From positions 2,905,693 through 2,969,692 of the forward strand of contig NZ_AP024881.1 of assembly GCF_024347675.1 (NCBI RefSeq): a stretch of 64,000 bases of DNA, in the 5' to 3' direction. Source of the DNA: Vibrio ishigakensis (GTDB taxonomy: Bacteria; Pseudomonadota; Gammaproteobacteria; Enterobacterales; Vibrionaceae). Positions 33,637-42,717 of this stretch are shown piece by piece. The notes under the pieces were generated by a model. The model was not told the origin of the DNA. It saw only the letters and a list, made by a program, of their open reading frames with translations, and did no database searches. The translations under genes and the position numbers were made by a program. The first letter of the stretch is position 1. The number at the start of each line of letters is the position of its first letter.

Positions 33637-35169
33637 ATGAGTCAAACTCCTCCTAAAACTGGCGCAGAGTACCTGCGCCAGGTACTGCGAGCTCCAATCT
33701 ACGAGGTGGCGACAGTCACCCCGTTACAAGAGATGCCTCGCCTAAGTGAGCGCTTACAAAACCTAGTTCAGATCAAGCGAGAAGATCGCCAGCCTGTGCA
33801 CTCCTTCAAGCTTCGTGGCGCCTACAACATGGTGGCTAACCTTACCGACGAGCAGAAGCAAGCAGGCGTTATCGCAGCCTCAGCGGGCAATCATGCTCAA
33901 GGTATGGCTTACTCAGGGACACGCCTAGGTATCAACACTACTATCGTGATGCCTAAAACCACTCCAGACATCAAGGTTGACGCTGTACGCGCCTTCGGTG
34001 GCAATGTTGTACTTCACGGTAGCAACTTCGATGAAGCCAAAGCCGAAGCAGTACGCCTGTCTGAAGAGCACGGCTATACCTTTGTACCTCCATTTGATCA
34101 CCCACTGGTGATCGCAGGCCAAGGTACGATTGGTATGGAGATGATCCAGCAAAATGGTCATCTAGATTATATCTTCGTCCCAGTTGGCGGCGGCGGTCTA
34201 GCGGCCGGTGTTGCGGTTCTGGTGAAACAGCTGATGCCAAACATCCAAGTGATCGCGGTTGAACCTGAAGATTCTGCCTGCCTAAAAGCAGCGCTGGATG
34301 CAGGTAAACCAGTAACACTGGATCAAGTCAGTATGTTTGCTGACGGTGTGGCGGTTAAGCAGATTGGTAGTGAGACCTTCCGTCTGTGTAATCAATATAT
34401 CGATGGTCATGTGTCTGTTTCTAGCGATGAGATCTGTGCGGCAGTTAAGGATATCTTCGAAGATACTCGAGCAATTGCTGAACCATCAGGTGCGCTCGCT
34501 CTAGCGGGTCTTAAGAAGTATGCCGAGCAGCACAAGCTGGTGGATAAGAAGCTAGCTACCGTGCTTTCTGGCGCTAATACTAACTTCCACGGCCTGCGTT
34601 ACGTATCTGAGCGCTGTGAATTGGGTGAGAAACGTGAGGGCTTACTTGCGGTAACCATCCCAGAGCGTCAAGGTGCTTTCTTTGAGTTCTGCAACATTAT
34701 CGGTGGTCGAGCGGTTACTGAGTTTAACTATCGCTACAACGACGATGCTAAGGCGAATATCTTTGTGGGTGTGCGCCTGCAAGAGGGCCAAAGTGAGCTC
34801 AACAGTATCATCGAAGACCTACAGCAAGCAGACTACCCTGTGGTGGACCTTTCTGATGATGAGATGGCGAAGCTTCACATTCGCTATATGGTGGGTGGTA
34901 AGCCTAGCAAACCACTGCAAGAGCGTCTGTATAGCTTTGAGTTCCCAGAGTACCCTGGTGCGCTATTGAAGTTCTTGAGTACGTTAGGCACGCGCTGGAA
35001 CATCAGCTTGTTCAACTACCGCAACCACGGTGCTGATTATGGTCGAGTATTATGTGGTTTTGAGCTTCCAGAGGAAGACCTAGAGCGCTTCACACGTCAC
35101 CTAGGCGAGTTAGGTTATGGCTATCGCGATGAGTCGGATAACCTCTCCTATCAGTTCTTCTTAAGCTAA
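33637..35169 (+). CDS. ilvA: Threonine ammonia-lyase, biosynthetic
   Basis: 510 aa PLP enzyme converting threonine to 2-oxobutyrate, the committed step to isoleucine. The PLP lysine is in HSFKLRGAY, with SAGNHAQG and VGGGGLAAG binding the phosphate. Two C-terminal ACT-like domains (~335-510) mark the allosteric, isoleucine-inhibited form rather than the catabolic TdcB. Last gene of ilvGMEDA. Confidence 0.97.
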   Translation: MSQTPPKTGAEYLRQVLRAPIYEVATVTPLQEMPRLSERLQNLVQIKREDRQPVHSFKLRGAYNMVANLTDEQKQAGVIAASAGNHAQGMAYSGTRLGINTTIVMPKTTPDIKVDAVRAFGGNVVLHGSNFDEAKAEAVRLSEEHGYTFVPPFDHPLVIAGQGTIGMEMIQQNGHLDYIFVPVGGGGLAAGVAVLVKQLMPNIQVIAVEPEDSACLKAALDAGKPVTLDQVSMFADGVAVKQIGSETFRLCNQYIDGHVSVSSDEICAAVKDIFEDTRAIAEPSGALALAGLKKYAEQHKLVDKKLATVLSGANTNFHGLRYVSERCELGEKREGLLAVTIPERQGAFFEFCNIIGGRAVTEFNYRYNDDAKANIFVGVRLQEGQSELNSIIEDLQQADYPVVDLSDDEMAKLHIRYMVGGKPSKPLQERLYSFEFPEYPGALLKFLSTLGTRWNISLFNYRNHGADYGRVLCGFELPEEDLERFTRHLGELGYGYRDESDNLSYQFFLS

Positions 35170-35181
35170 ACGCCAAGCATA

Positions 35182-35212
35182 AAAAAGGTCTAGCAATTGC
35201 TAGACCTTTTTC
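35182..35212. terminator. Bidirectional terminator between ilvA and the symporter
   Basis: AAAAAGGTCTAGCA-ATTGCTAGACCTTTTT, a long near-perfect palindrome with A/T tracts on both sides between convergent genes. Confidence 0.92.
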
Positions 35213-35226
35213 TTATCTATCGAGAG

Positions 35227-36765
35227 TTACTTAGATGCTTTTACCGCGTCTAGTTCTCCCTCTTGCTCACCTGAAGTCTGTGACTTCTTATTGAACTTGT
35301 TTTCCCAGTAGGTAGCACCCTTGATGCCAAGAGCCACTGGGTTAAAGGTATAGTCCTTAACGCCTTGAGCTTTTTGCTGCTCGTAGTCTTTCAGCGCCTT
35401 GATTGCTGGCTTAGACAGGAAGAACACAATCAGAATACCAACGATGTTCAGCCACGCCATCAGGCCAACGCCCACATCACCCATAGCCCAAGCTAGGTTA
35501 GCTGTCTTGATCGTGCCGTAGAATACCGCTGAGATAAGAACCAGCTTAAGCAGGAACATCAGCCCAGGAACCTTAACTGTGCGACGGATGTACGCGATGT
35601 TGGTTTCTGCGATGTAGTAGTAAGCCAAGATGGTAGTAAAGGCGAAGAAGAATAGCGCTACTGCTATAAACGGCTTGCCGATACCCGGTAGTGCGCTCTC
35701 GATTGCCATCTGAGTGAACACAGGACCGTTAGCACCGATATCAGAAGCAAGGTTCTGAATGATGAACGCCTCACCTGCACCGTGTACGTTGTACATGCCG
35801 GTGATAAGGATCATAAACGCTGTTGCAGAACAAACTAGCAGGGTATCGATGTAGATAGAGAATGACTGAACCAGACCTTGCTGAGCTGGGTGCTGTACGT
35901 TTGCCGCTGCTGCTGCGTGAGGACCGGTACCTTGACCCGCTTCGTTGGAATAAACACCACGCTTAACACCCCAACCGATAGCAGCACCAAAGCCAGCCAT
36001 AGGCGTAAATGCATCACCGATGATCATCGAGAAGATACGAGGTACTTCACTGATGTTCAGTAGAATGATCACAAACGCGGTAATGATGTACGCCAGCGCC
36101 ATAAAAGGAACCACGATCTGCGTGAAGTTCGCGATACGCTTAACGCCACCAAAGATTATGAAAGCAAGAACCACAGAAACCAGAGTACCAGTGAACACCT
36201 TAGCTGCGCTGAAGCTACCCATAGCGGTATTGATCATATCACCACTGCCGAAAGCCGCTTCTACCGCGTTACCAATACTGTTCGATTGAACACCCGGAAG
36301 TAGCACACCACAAGCAAAGATAGTCGCGATAGCAAAGATCCACGCATACCACTTCTGACCCATAGCTTTCTCGATGTAGTAAGCTGGACCACCGCGGAAT
36401 TCACCTTCATCTTCCTCTTTGTAGATCTGCGCAAGAGTCGATTCTGCGTACGCAGTTGCCGCGCCAAAGAAGGCTACAACCCACATCCAGAATACCGCGC
36501 CAGGGCCACCAAAACCGATCGCCGCTGCAACACCAGCGATGTTACCTGTACCTACACGACCAGAAAGAGAAACCGCTAGGGCTTGGAAAGAAGAGATGCC
36601 CTTTTCTGAGCCTTTGCCAGAAAGAAGCAGGCGCCACATCTCAAAGAAATGACGAATTTGAACAAAACGAGTGATGATGGAATAGAAAAGACCTGCGCCC
36701 AAACACAAGTAGATCAGGGCTGGGCTCCAGATGATTCCATTCAAGAAATCAACCAATGACTGCAT
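35227..36765 (-). CDS. Sodium:alanine symporter (AGCS family)
   Basis: 512 aa inner-membrane transporter with about ten or eleven helices. Family motifs: SLSGRVGTGNIAGVAAA (near 67), EFRGGPAYYIEKAMG, and the signature SNEAGQGTGPHAAAAA near residue 275. It imports alanine or glycine with Na+, fitting a marine organism. It stands alone, and the 186 nt upstream contain no glycine riboswitch that I can see. Confidence 0.94.
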   Translation of the reverse strand: MQSLVDFLNGIIWSPALIYLCLGAGLFYSIITRFVQIRHFFEMWRLLLSGKGSEKGISSFQALAVSLSGRVGTGNIAGVAAAIGFGGPGAVFWMWVVAFFGAATAYAESTLAQIYKEEDEGEFRGGPAYYIEKAMGQKWYAWIFAIATIFACGVLLPGVQSNSIGNAVEAAFGSGDMINTAMGSFSAAKVFTGTLVSVVLAFIIFGGVKRIANFTQIVVPFMALAYIITAFVIILLNISEVPRIFSMIIGDAFTPMAGFGAAIGWGVKRGVYSNEAGQGTGPHAAAAANVQHPAQQGLVQSFSIYIDTLLVCSATAFMILITGMYNVHGAGEAFIIQNLASDIGANGPVFTQMAIESALPGIGKPFIAVALFFFAFTTILAYYYIAETNIAYIRRTVKVPGLMFLLKLVLISAVFYGTIKTANLAWAMGDVGVGLMAWLNIVGILIVFFLSKPAIKALKDYEQQKAQGVKDYTFNPVALGIKGATYWENKFNKKSQTSGEQEGELDAVKASK

Positions 36766-36913
36766 AAAAAATATCCCTATTGAATGAGTATTGGCACGGA
36801 ATGATACACAGCAGTAAGTAGATTGTTAAATAAAAAATACTCACAAAACATTAACAATCCTTATTTTTAGGTATAAATCCCGTATTTGACCCTGATTATT
36901 AACTATTCCATCC

Positions 36914-36932
36914 GGTAAACAGCTTGTTTACC
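36914..36932. promoter_or_regulatory. Perfect palindrome between symporter and punR
   Basis: GGTAAACA-GCT-TGTTTACC, 8-bp arms with a 3-nt centre. It lies 20 nt beyond the punR stop and ~150 nt upstream of the symporter start. With no T run it is a poor terminator, so an operator for the symporter is possible. Confidence 0.4.
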
Positions 36933-36951
36933 TCTATAAAGCCTCGCATAA

Positions 36952-37854
36952 TTATTTCTGTATCCATTGACGATGAAGCCGCTCTGAGTCCCCCAAATAC
37001 TCCACCATCCAATCGATGAGTTTATTGTTATTCTGCTCACGCCAAACCATGCAGCACTCGCTAGCAGGTGACTCCATATCAAGCTCTTTAATAACCATCT
37101 CTCCTGTGAGTATCTGCTGGGCAGCGATGTGATCAGGCAGAAAACCTACACCTATCCCCTGCTTTACACAGCGAACCGCAGTGTGCCAATTGGGAACTAA
37201 AAGCCTACGTTGATGGCCGATAACAGGATGATAGCGCTTAGGCAGTTCTCTGGATGTGTCATCGAGACTTATGCTGGGATATTTCATTATGTCTTCGACA
37301 GAGAGGGCTTCTAATTCTGCCAAGGGATGGTCATAAGCACACACAAACACCCACTTTAGCTTGCCCATAGGTTTGAGCTTGTAATCACCTCCTACCGGGA
37401 CAGCAGAGGTAGCACCTAGCACGATATCGGCTCGATTTTGCGAGATGGCCTCCCACGCACCATTGAATACTTCCATGTTGATCTGAAGCTCTGCAAATTC
37501 AAACTCGGCATAGAAGTCATTGATGAGATGCTGTAACTGATCCAACTTAACTACATTATCTAAGGTCAGCTTTAGGGTGTTTTGCCAGCCTTGAGCTGCA
37601 CGTTTAGCCTGGGATTTGGCTTCAGCCAATTGTCGTAGCATGGTCCTCACCTGCTCTAGGAACAGCTCGCCTGCCGGTGTCAGCTCAACCCTTCTAGGCA
37701 AGCGACGAAACAGCACCACATCTAGATCTTGCTCTATTTGGCGCACCGTATAACTGACTGAGGATGGCACCTTGTGTAGGTAGTCAGCCGCAGCGGAAAA
37801 ACTGCCCATACGAGCAACAACATCGAGTAATTCAAAGTTCTTTTCAGAGAGCAT
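36952..37854 (-). CDS. punR: LysR-type regulator PunR (YdhB-like)
   Basis: A 300-aa LysR-family protein. The N-terminal winged HTH (VVARMGSFSAAADYLHKVPS, then SVSYTVRQIEQ) and the effector domain closely follow E. coli PunR/YdhB, including IVLGATSAVPVGG and the C-terminal WMVEYLGDSERLHRQW. PunR activates the purine nucleoside transporter gene punC, which is divergent here. Met at 37854 (MLSEKNFELLD) is preferred to the ORF start at 37908, as it matches the family N-terminus. Confidence 0.9.
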   Translation of the reverse strand: MLSEKNFELLDVVARMGSFSAAADYLHKVPSSVSYTVRQIEQDLDVVLFRRLPRRVELTPAGELFLEQVRTMLRQLAEAKSQAKRAAQGWQNTLKLTLDNVVKLDQLQHLINDFYAEFEFAELQINMEVFNGAWEAISQNRADIVLGATSAVPVGGDYKLKPMGKLKWVFVCAYDHPLAELEALSVEDIMKYPSISLDDTSRELPKRYHPVIGHQRRLLVPNWHTAVRCVKQGIGVGFLPDHIAAQQILTGEMVIKELDMESPASECCMVWREQNNNKLIDWMVEYLGDSERLHRQWIQK

Positions 37855-37958
37855 AGCTTTCAAAATTTTTGATAGATAACAGGTAATTTTAGCGCTTAAT
37901 TTGTTCACAAAGCCAACTTAGAATCCCTTTCGTTGTCTCAATTAACCTAAATAACCCT

Positions 37959-39134
37959 ATGTCAGTCACTAAATCACAACTCGCTTATCTAGCTCTGCTC
38001 TCTATGCTTGGCTTTATCGCTACCGATATGTATCTACCTGCGTTCCAAACCCTGCAAGCAGACTTTGGTACCGGCCCTGAACCTATTGCACTCTCACTGA
38101 GTATTTTTTTGGTAGGTCTAGCTGTGGGTCAGCTCGCTTGGGGAGTCATCTCAGACAAATACGGTTTAAGAAATTCACTGGCTCTGGGTCTGATTGTATT
38201 CAGCATCGCCTCTGTAGGTATCGCTCTTAGCTTTACCATTTCTCAACTTCTTGTATTCCGTTTTATTCAGGCGATCGGTGTATGTGCACCTACGGTGATC
38301 TGGCAAGCTATGGTGATCAATCGTTACAATCCTGCGGATCGTCAGCGCGTATTCGCCTCGATCATGCCTTTGGTTGCCCTATCACCAGCTCTAGCACCTC
38401 AACTTGGTGTGGTACTTAACACCACCCTAGGCTGGGAAAGTATCTTTGCTGTGTTGGCGATTGTTGGTGTAGGGCTTGTCTATATCACCATGAAACTGCC
38501 TCATGACAAGCCAAAAGCTGTACAAACAGGCTTAAAGAAAGACCTATCTAGTCTATTTAAGAACCGCACCTTTATCGGCAATGTGATCATCTACTCGGTA
38601 ACCTCTGCTGCCTTCTTTGCCTACCTCACCGGTATGCCAGAGATCATGACTCAGCTGGGTTACTCAGCTAAAGACATCGGTATGAGTTTCATCCCTCAGA
38701 CTATTGCGTTTATGGTGGGTGGTTTTGTCGGCAAGAAAGCCGTTGAAAAGCTAGGTGATGGAAAAGTACTGGGTGCGACACTGAGTTTATTTACCCTAGC
38801 AGTTATCGCAGTGTTTATCGCAACCCAGAATGAATTGACCTCTATCTGGCCTGTTCTACTGCCGTTCTGCTTTGTAGCTGTGGCTAATGGTGCTCTTTAT
38901 CCTATAGTGGTAAACCGCGCCCTCTCTAGCGCACAAAACAGCCCAGCAACCGCTGCGGGTCTGCAAAACAGTATTCAGATCTGTGTAAGTAGTTTGGCCA
39001 GCACGCTGGTGGCGGTATTTACTCAGTCAGCATTGGTCGCAACAGGATGGGTCATAATCACTTGTATCGGCGGTATCGCTATTGGGCTGATGCTAACTCG
39101 CCAATCTAAGCCACAACCACTGCCTGCCGTTTAA
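37959..39134 (+). CDS. punC: MFS purine nucleoside transporter PunC (YdhC-like)
   Basis: 391 aa, twelve-helix major-facilitator protein of the Bcr/CmlA (DHA1) type. The N-terminus with LGFIATDMYLPAFQTLQADF and the motif-A loop GVISDKYGLRNSLAL resemble E. coli YdhC, renamed PunC. It is divergent from punR across 104 nt, the same pair as in E. coli, which is strong support for the assignment. Bcr-type drug efflux is the alternative. Confidence 0.87.
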   Translation: MSVTKSQLAYLALLSMLGFIATDMYLPAFQTLQADFGTGPEPIALSLSIFLVGLAVGQLAWGVISDKYGLRNSLALGLIVFSIASVGIALSFTISQLLVFRFIQAIGVCAPTVIWQAMVINRYNPADRQRVFASIMPLVALSPALAPQLGVVLNTTLGWESIFAVLAIVGVGLVYITMKLPHDKPKAVQTGLKKDLSSLFKNRTFIGNVIIYSVTSAAFFAYLTGMPEIMTQLGYSAKDIGMSFIPQTIAFMVGGFVGKKAVEKLGDGKVLGATLSLFTLAVIAVFIATQNELTSIWPVLLPFCFVAVANGALYPIVVNRALSSAQNSPATAAGLQNSIQICVSSLASTLVAVFTQSALVATGWVIITCIGGIAIGLMLTRQSKPQPLPAV

Positions 39135-39143
39135 AATCTCAAA

Positions 39144-39194
39144 CCCAAGCAGTTTTATCTATCCAATACGATAGTGTTTTTGAAACTGCTTGGG
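39144..39194. repeat. 12-bp inverted repeat across the 3' end of the AraC gene
   Basis: CCCAAGCAGTTT (39144-39155) is perfectly repeated inverted as AAACTGCTTGGG (39183-39194), with 27 nt between. The right arm lies in the last codons of the AraC-type gene and the left arm just past its stop. It may form a long hairpin protecting both convergent mRNAs. Confidence 0.6.
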
Positions 39195-40160
39195 AGTTAT
39201 CCCTCGGTTACGCTTGAACATTCTCTCAAAGCTCTGTTCATTGGAATAACCAAGCCTAGGTGCTATCTCAGCACCTGACATTCCCTCTTTTAGGTACTCT
39301 ACAGCTAGATTACTCAGCACATAATCTGTCAGCGTAGAAAAATTCAAGGAGTGGTGCTGAAGCACACGATAGAGTTGCTGTTCCGAGATATCTAACAGAT
39401 AAGCCACTTTTGATACCTTAGGGAGTCCAAAGTGCCTCGCATAGTTGATCACCTCATAGATAACCTTAAGCTCATCCTCTGGATCCGGCATGTTGAGTAG
39501 CTCTTCCAAATCAAAGGTACTCATGGCCAATTTCGCCTTGAAGTCACTCGCTACCTGATAACTAGTGAATCTGTAATTTGCATTGATCCAGAATTCGATA
39601 CAGGGCTGATTCCACTCGATTTCACAACCAAAGTAAGACTCGTACTTCTGACTATTTACCATCTGACCAGGAAGGCGAAGCTTAACCGGAGCAAAGGACT
39701 TACCCAGACAAAAGGTCAGCACCTTGTGCATCAAGATTGCCATACGGATGCTTTCATGGACTATGGTGCTAGGGCCGAAGTTTTTTGAGGTGTAGGTCCA
39801 TTTAATAAATGACCTCGTCTTCTTGCCAGAAAAAAACGCACCAGATTGCAAACATCCCAAACCAAAACTTAGCCTTCGAATAATCAAGGCCAAGTCATTG
39901 CAAGAGAAAATCCACCTACCCAACAACCCCATTTTTGATAACTCAATGTCAGTGCAAGCAGACAAAACAATGTCTGGATCCTTTGACTGCTCAATCAAAC
40001 GTTCAAACCAGCGATCCATCTCTTTCGCAGGAATCAATGTCATCGGATTGTCGAATACCGTCAGAGGTATACCGAGCTCCTCTACCCTAATCCCCATTAT
40101 CTTCAGGTTAGGCAACATGTACTGAACGCTGAGGGTGCGCATAAATCGATTTTCTTTCAT
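39159..40160 (-). CDS. AraC-family transcriptional regulator
   Basis: About 333 aa. The N-terminal ~220 residues match the Arabinose_bd-type ligand domain found in OruR-like regulators (MGIRVEELGIPLTVFDNP; LGRWIFSCNDLALIIRRLSF). Two C-terminal HTH units follow (VAYLLDISEQQLYRVLQHH; IAPRLGYSNEQSFERMFKRN, ending GITPKQFQKHYR). The start is uncertain: Met at 40160 is used here, 40205 and 40142 are alternatives, and none has a strong Shine-Dalgarno. It is divergent from the DUF3302/HlyD pair and may control it. Confidence 0.87.
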   Translation of the reverse strand: MKENRFMRTLSVQYMLPNLKIMGIRVEELGIPLTVFDNPMTLIPAKEMDRWFERLIEQSKDPDIVLSACTDIELSKMGLLGRWIFSCNDLALIIRRLSFGLGCLQSGAFFSGKKTRSFIKWTYTSKNFGPSTIVHESIRMAILMHKVLTFCLGKSFAPVKLRLPGQMVNSQKYESYFGCEIEWNQPCIEFWINANYRFTSYQVASDFKAKLAMSTFDLEELLNMPDPEDELKVIYEVINYARHFGLPKVSKVAYLLDISEQQLYRVLQHHSLNFSTLTDYVLSNLAVEYLKEGMSGAEIAPRLGYSNEQSFERMFKRNRGITPKQFQKHYRIG

Positions 40161-40268
40161 GACAGATTTCTTCGAAATAGGCTTAGTTTTGATAAAAACT
40201 GTCATAAACAGTCACTAAGTGCAAATCAAATCCACAATGACCTCCCCATCCATAGAAGATTGAAAACA

Positions 40269-40592
40269 ATGAGCTTAATTAATGTTCCTTTTGTTGGCAC
40301 CGGAGTAGATACGGCGCTACATGTTGTTTCTACTTTAGTTCTAGTAGGCTCCATCTCGGCTGCTGTTTATGGTTTCTGGAAGCTACACGAGATTCCTATC
40401 CACAAAGCACACTCTAGTGGTCATCATCAGATTGGACTCATCACAATACTGACCTGGATAGGCTTTATCTGGCATTGGGTATGGGTACTCGCGATCATTA
40501 TTGCCTTTGTCGATCTGGAGCAAAGCGTGATTCGTCTTAGAGAAATCTGGAAGGGTAATTCCTCTGCAGAGTCTAAGGAGGAGTCATGTTAG
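40269..40592 (+). CDS. DUF3302 inner-membrane protein, YiaW-like
   Basis: A 107-aa protein with two membrane helices (around residues 15-36 and 60-83) and the DUF3302 core KLHEIPIHKAHSSGHHQIGL. Its function is unknown. In E. coli the family member yiaW precedes yiaV, an HlyD-type protein, and the same pair occurs here with a 7-nt overlap. I start at ATG 40269 rather than the TTG at 40260, whose Shine-Dalgarno would be too close. Confidence 0.8.
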   Translation: MSLINVPFVGTGVDTALHVVSTLVLVGSISAAVYGFWKLHEIPIHKAHSSGHHQIGLITILTWIGFIWHWVWVLAIIIAFVDLEQSVIRLREIWKGNSSAESKEESC

Positions 40593-41809
40593 AAGGACTA
40601 GCCGTCTGGGCACTGTTTATTTATCTACTGCGATTGGTGGGTATGCCTTGGAATGCGGCGACTAAAAGCTTTGCCTACCTCGGTGGTGGAGCTTGGCTGA
40701 TGTTTGTATGGGTCGGCTTGATTAACTATACACCCATGGATATTTCTGGAGGCTCAGTAGTTCAGTCACCTCATATACAGCTCCGCCCAGCTTCAGCCGG
40801 CATCAATGGCAAGGTTGAGCATATCTATATCGAGCCTAACCAAGATATCACTCAGGGACAGCTCATCTATGAGCTTGAAAAGACCCCGTATGAAATCGCT
40901 TTAGACAAAGCTAAGACCTCAAAGAAAAACGCTGAAATAGCGGTTGAGAAAGCTAATGACGAGATCGCGATTGCAGAGGCTACTCATGCCACCTTGGAAA
41001 TGCAGATGAAGGTTGCATACAGCGAGTTAACCGCAGCGCAAGTGGACTATGAGCTTGAAACCAAAACCCTACACAGATTTGTGACGCAAAATCGTGTTGT
41101 TAAGAACTCAATATCTCAAAGTGATATAGACAAACAAACTAGCTTAGTAGAACTCTCTAAACAGAAGATAGTCACCATACAAGCGGATATCGCTACCCAA
41201 GAGGTTGAGGTACAGAAAGCGTATCTTGAGATTGGTCAGGCTGAGCTCAATTATCAATCTAAACAGAGTGAACTGCTGGCTGCGGAAGGAGATATTAAAC
41301 AGGCACAGTGGAACCTAGATGCAACCAAAGTACATGCTCCAGCGGATGGCTTTGTCACCAACTTTATCCTGCGTGAGGGCCAGCTTGTCTCTTTGGCGCC
41401 AAGGATACAAATGTACACAGACGAAAAGTATGTGCTGATGAGGGTCAACCACCAGGCTATCCGAAATGTTAAGAAAGGTATGACTGCAGAATTTGCATCA
41501 GCAGTATATCCAGGAAAGATCTTCTCTGCAGAGGTGGAAGGCATCGTCGAAGCGACTGGAGAATCCCAAGGTAACCTGTTTGGGGTCGACCAAAGCGTAC
41601 GCTCGGTGACTGGCCAAAACGTAATGAACAAGCATCACTTTGTTAGGCTCAGGATAGAAGAGCCTGAGGGCTACGATATCCCGGTCGGCTCAGTAGGACT
41701 CGCTTGGGTCAGTGGTGAAAAGCCGAATTCTTTCCTAAATTTCTTGGACGTGATTCGTGGCATTATCATCCGTATGAAATCTCAGTTGTATTTCTTCTAC
41801 TCTGTCTAA
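40586..41809 (+). CDS. HlyD-family membrane fusion protein, YiaV-like
   Basis: 407 aa periplasmic adaptor anchored by N-terminal helices (~5-50). A split biotinyl-lipoyl domain (IQLRPASAGINGKVEHIYIE and APADGFVTNFILREGQ) flanks a long alpha-helical coiled coil (~105-240, rich in A, E, K and Q). A beta-barrel domain follows. Such proteins join an inner-membrane pump to an outer-membrane channel, but no pump or TolC is encoded nearby. Overlap with the DUF3302 gene implies a two-gene unit. Confidence 0.88.
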   Translation: MLEGLAVWALFIYLLRLVGMPWNAATKSFAYLGGGAWLMFVWVGLINYTPMDISGGSVVQSPHIQLRPASAGINGKVEHIYIEPNQDITQGQLIYELEKTPYEIALDKAKTSKKNAEIAVEKANDEIAIAEATHATLEMQMKVAYSELTAAQVDYELETKTLHRFVTQNRVVKNSISQSDIDKQTSLVELSKQKIVTIQADIATQEVEVQKAYLEIGQAELNYQSKQSELLAAEGDIKQAQWNLDATKVHAPADGFVTNFILREGQLVSLAPRIQMYTDEKYVLMRVNHQAIRNVKKGMTAEFASAVYPGKIFSAEVEGIVEATGESQGNLFGVDQSVRSVTGQNVMNKHHFVRLRIEEPEGYDIPVGSVGLAWVSGEKPNSFLNFLDVIRGIIIRMKSQLYFFYSV

Positions 41810-41812
41810 AAT

Positions 41813-41843
41813 AAAAAAGGAGCGATCAAGTCGCTCCTTTTTT
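41813..41843. terminator. Bidirectional terminator between HlyD and binding-protein genes
   Basis: AAAAAAGGAGCGA-TCAAG-TCGCTCCTTTTTT between convergent genes, with a 13-bp stem including the A/T flanks. Confidence 0.92.
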
Positions 41844-41848
41844 CAGTT

Positions 41849-42628
41849 CTATAGGCTAGTTAGGCCCCATTTCTTGGCAGTCTCATCGAAGAAACCTTGA
41901 GTCTTCTTCAGCTCAACCCAGTGGTTTACGTAGTTGATCCATACTTGGTCATTTTGTGGAAGCAACATAGAGATAGGGGTTGGGTTACGCGGCTCTTTTA
42001 CCGGCACAACCGCTAGCTGTTTAAACTTCTCCACCAGCGTTGCAGCCTCTACGTTTGAGGTTACCGATACATTAGCACGACGTGCTAGGATTTCCTGAAA
42101 ATCACGCGCTGGCGCTTCGATAACGATGTGCTGAGCCTCTGGGAAGAACTCCTTCACCATCTTTTCTTGTACTGTACCTAGAGTGGCTGCCACTTTGATA
42201 TCAGGCTTGTTGAAATCAGCCCAATCCGAGTATTTGTCTACATCTTTCTTAGGAACTACTGGAACAAACGCTAGATAGAAATACGGCTGGCTATAGCCTG
42301 CAACCTTAGCGCGAGACATATTCAGGGATGCAGAACCTGTGATGTCGTACTTACCAGCAGTAATACCATTTACCAGTGTCTTCCAGTCGGTCGCAACGTA
42401 CTCAACCTTAACACCTAGGTCTTTTGCAAGCTCAGTAGTCACATCGATATCGAAACCGCGATAGCTGTTGCTAGCAGGGTCTTTCATCGTCATTGGGTTC
42501 CAATCACCCGTAGTACCAACCTTAAGTACACCCGAGTTTAAGATCTGTTGTAGTCGGCTGGTTTCAGCCATAGCTTGAGAGAGGGAAAGCAGAGAAAGGC
42601 CCAAGGCCAAAATAAACTTCTTCATCAT
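41849..42628 (-). CDS. Periplasmic solute-binding protein, PheC/amino-acid type
   Basis: 259 aa with signal peptide MMKKFILALGLSLLSLSQAMA and a type-2 periplasmic-binding fold (SBP_bac_3). LQQILNSGVLKVGTTGDWNP and GFDIDVTTELAKDLGV are typical of both polar amino-acid binding proteins and the periplasmic cyclohexadienyl/arogenate dehydratase PheC, and sequence alone does not decide. It is divergent from a lone ABC permease, which suggests uptake. No ATPase lies nearby. Either of the two tandem Met codons may be the start. Confidence 0.8.
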   Translation of the reverse strand: MMKKFILALGLSLLSLSQAMAETSRLQQILNSGVLKVGTTGDWNPMTMKDPASNSYRGFDIDVTTELAKDLGVKVEYVATDWKTLVNGITAGKYDITGSASLNMSRAKVAGYSQPYFYLAFVPVVPKKDVDKYSDWADFNKPDIKVAATLGTVQEKMVKEFFPEAQHIVIEAPARDFQEILARRANVSVTSNVEAATLVEKFKQLAVVPVKEPRNPTPISMLLPQNDQVWINYVNHWVELKKTQGFFDETAKKWGLTSL

Positions 42629-42717
42629 AAATCCTTTTAAAAGCGGTAACGTTTATTCCAATGTATTGTTACCATACCTATTCTATATGAAAAATTGTGC
42701 TTAAGGATGGGCATATT

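Noticed and set aside
36766..36951. Glycine or other riboswitch ahead of the alanine symporter
   Set aside because: No conserved aptamer elements; only an AT-rich stretch and a short palindrome.
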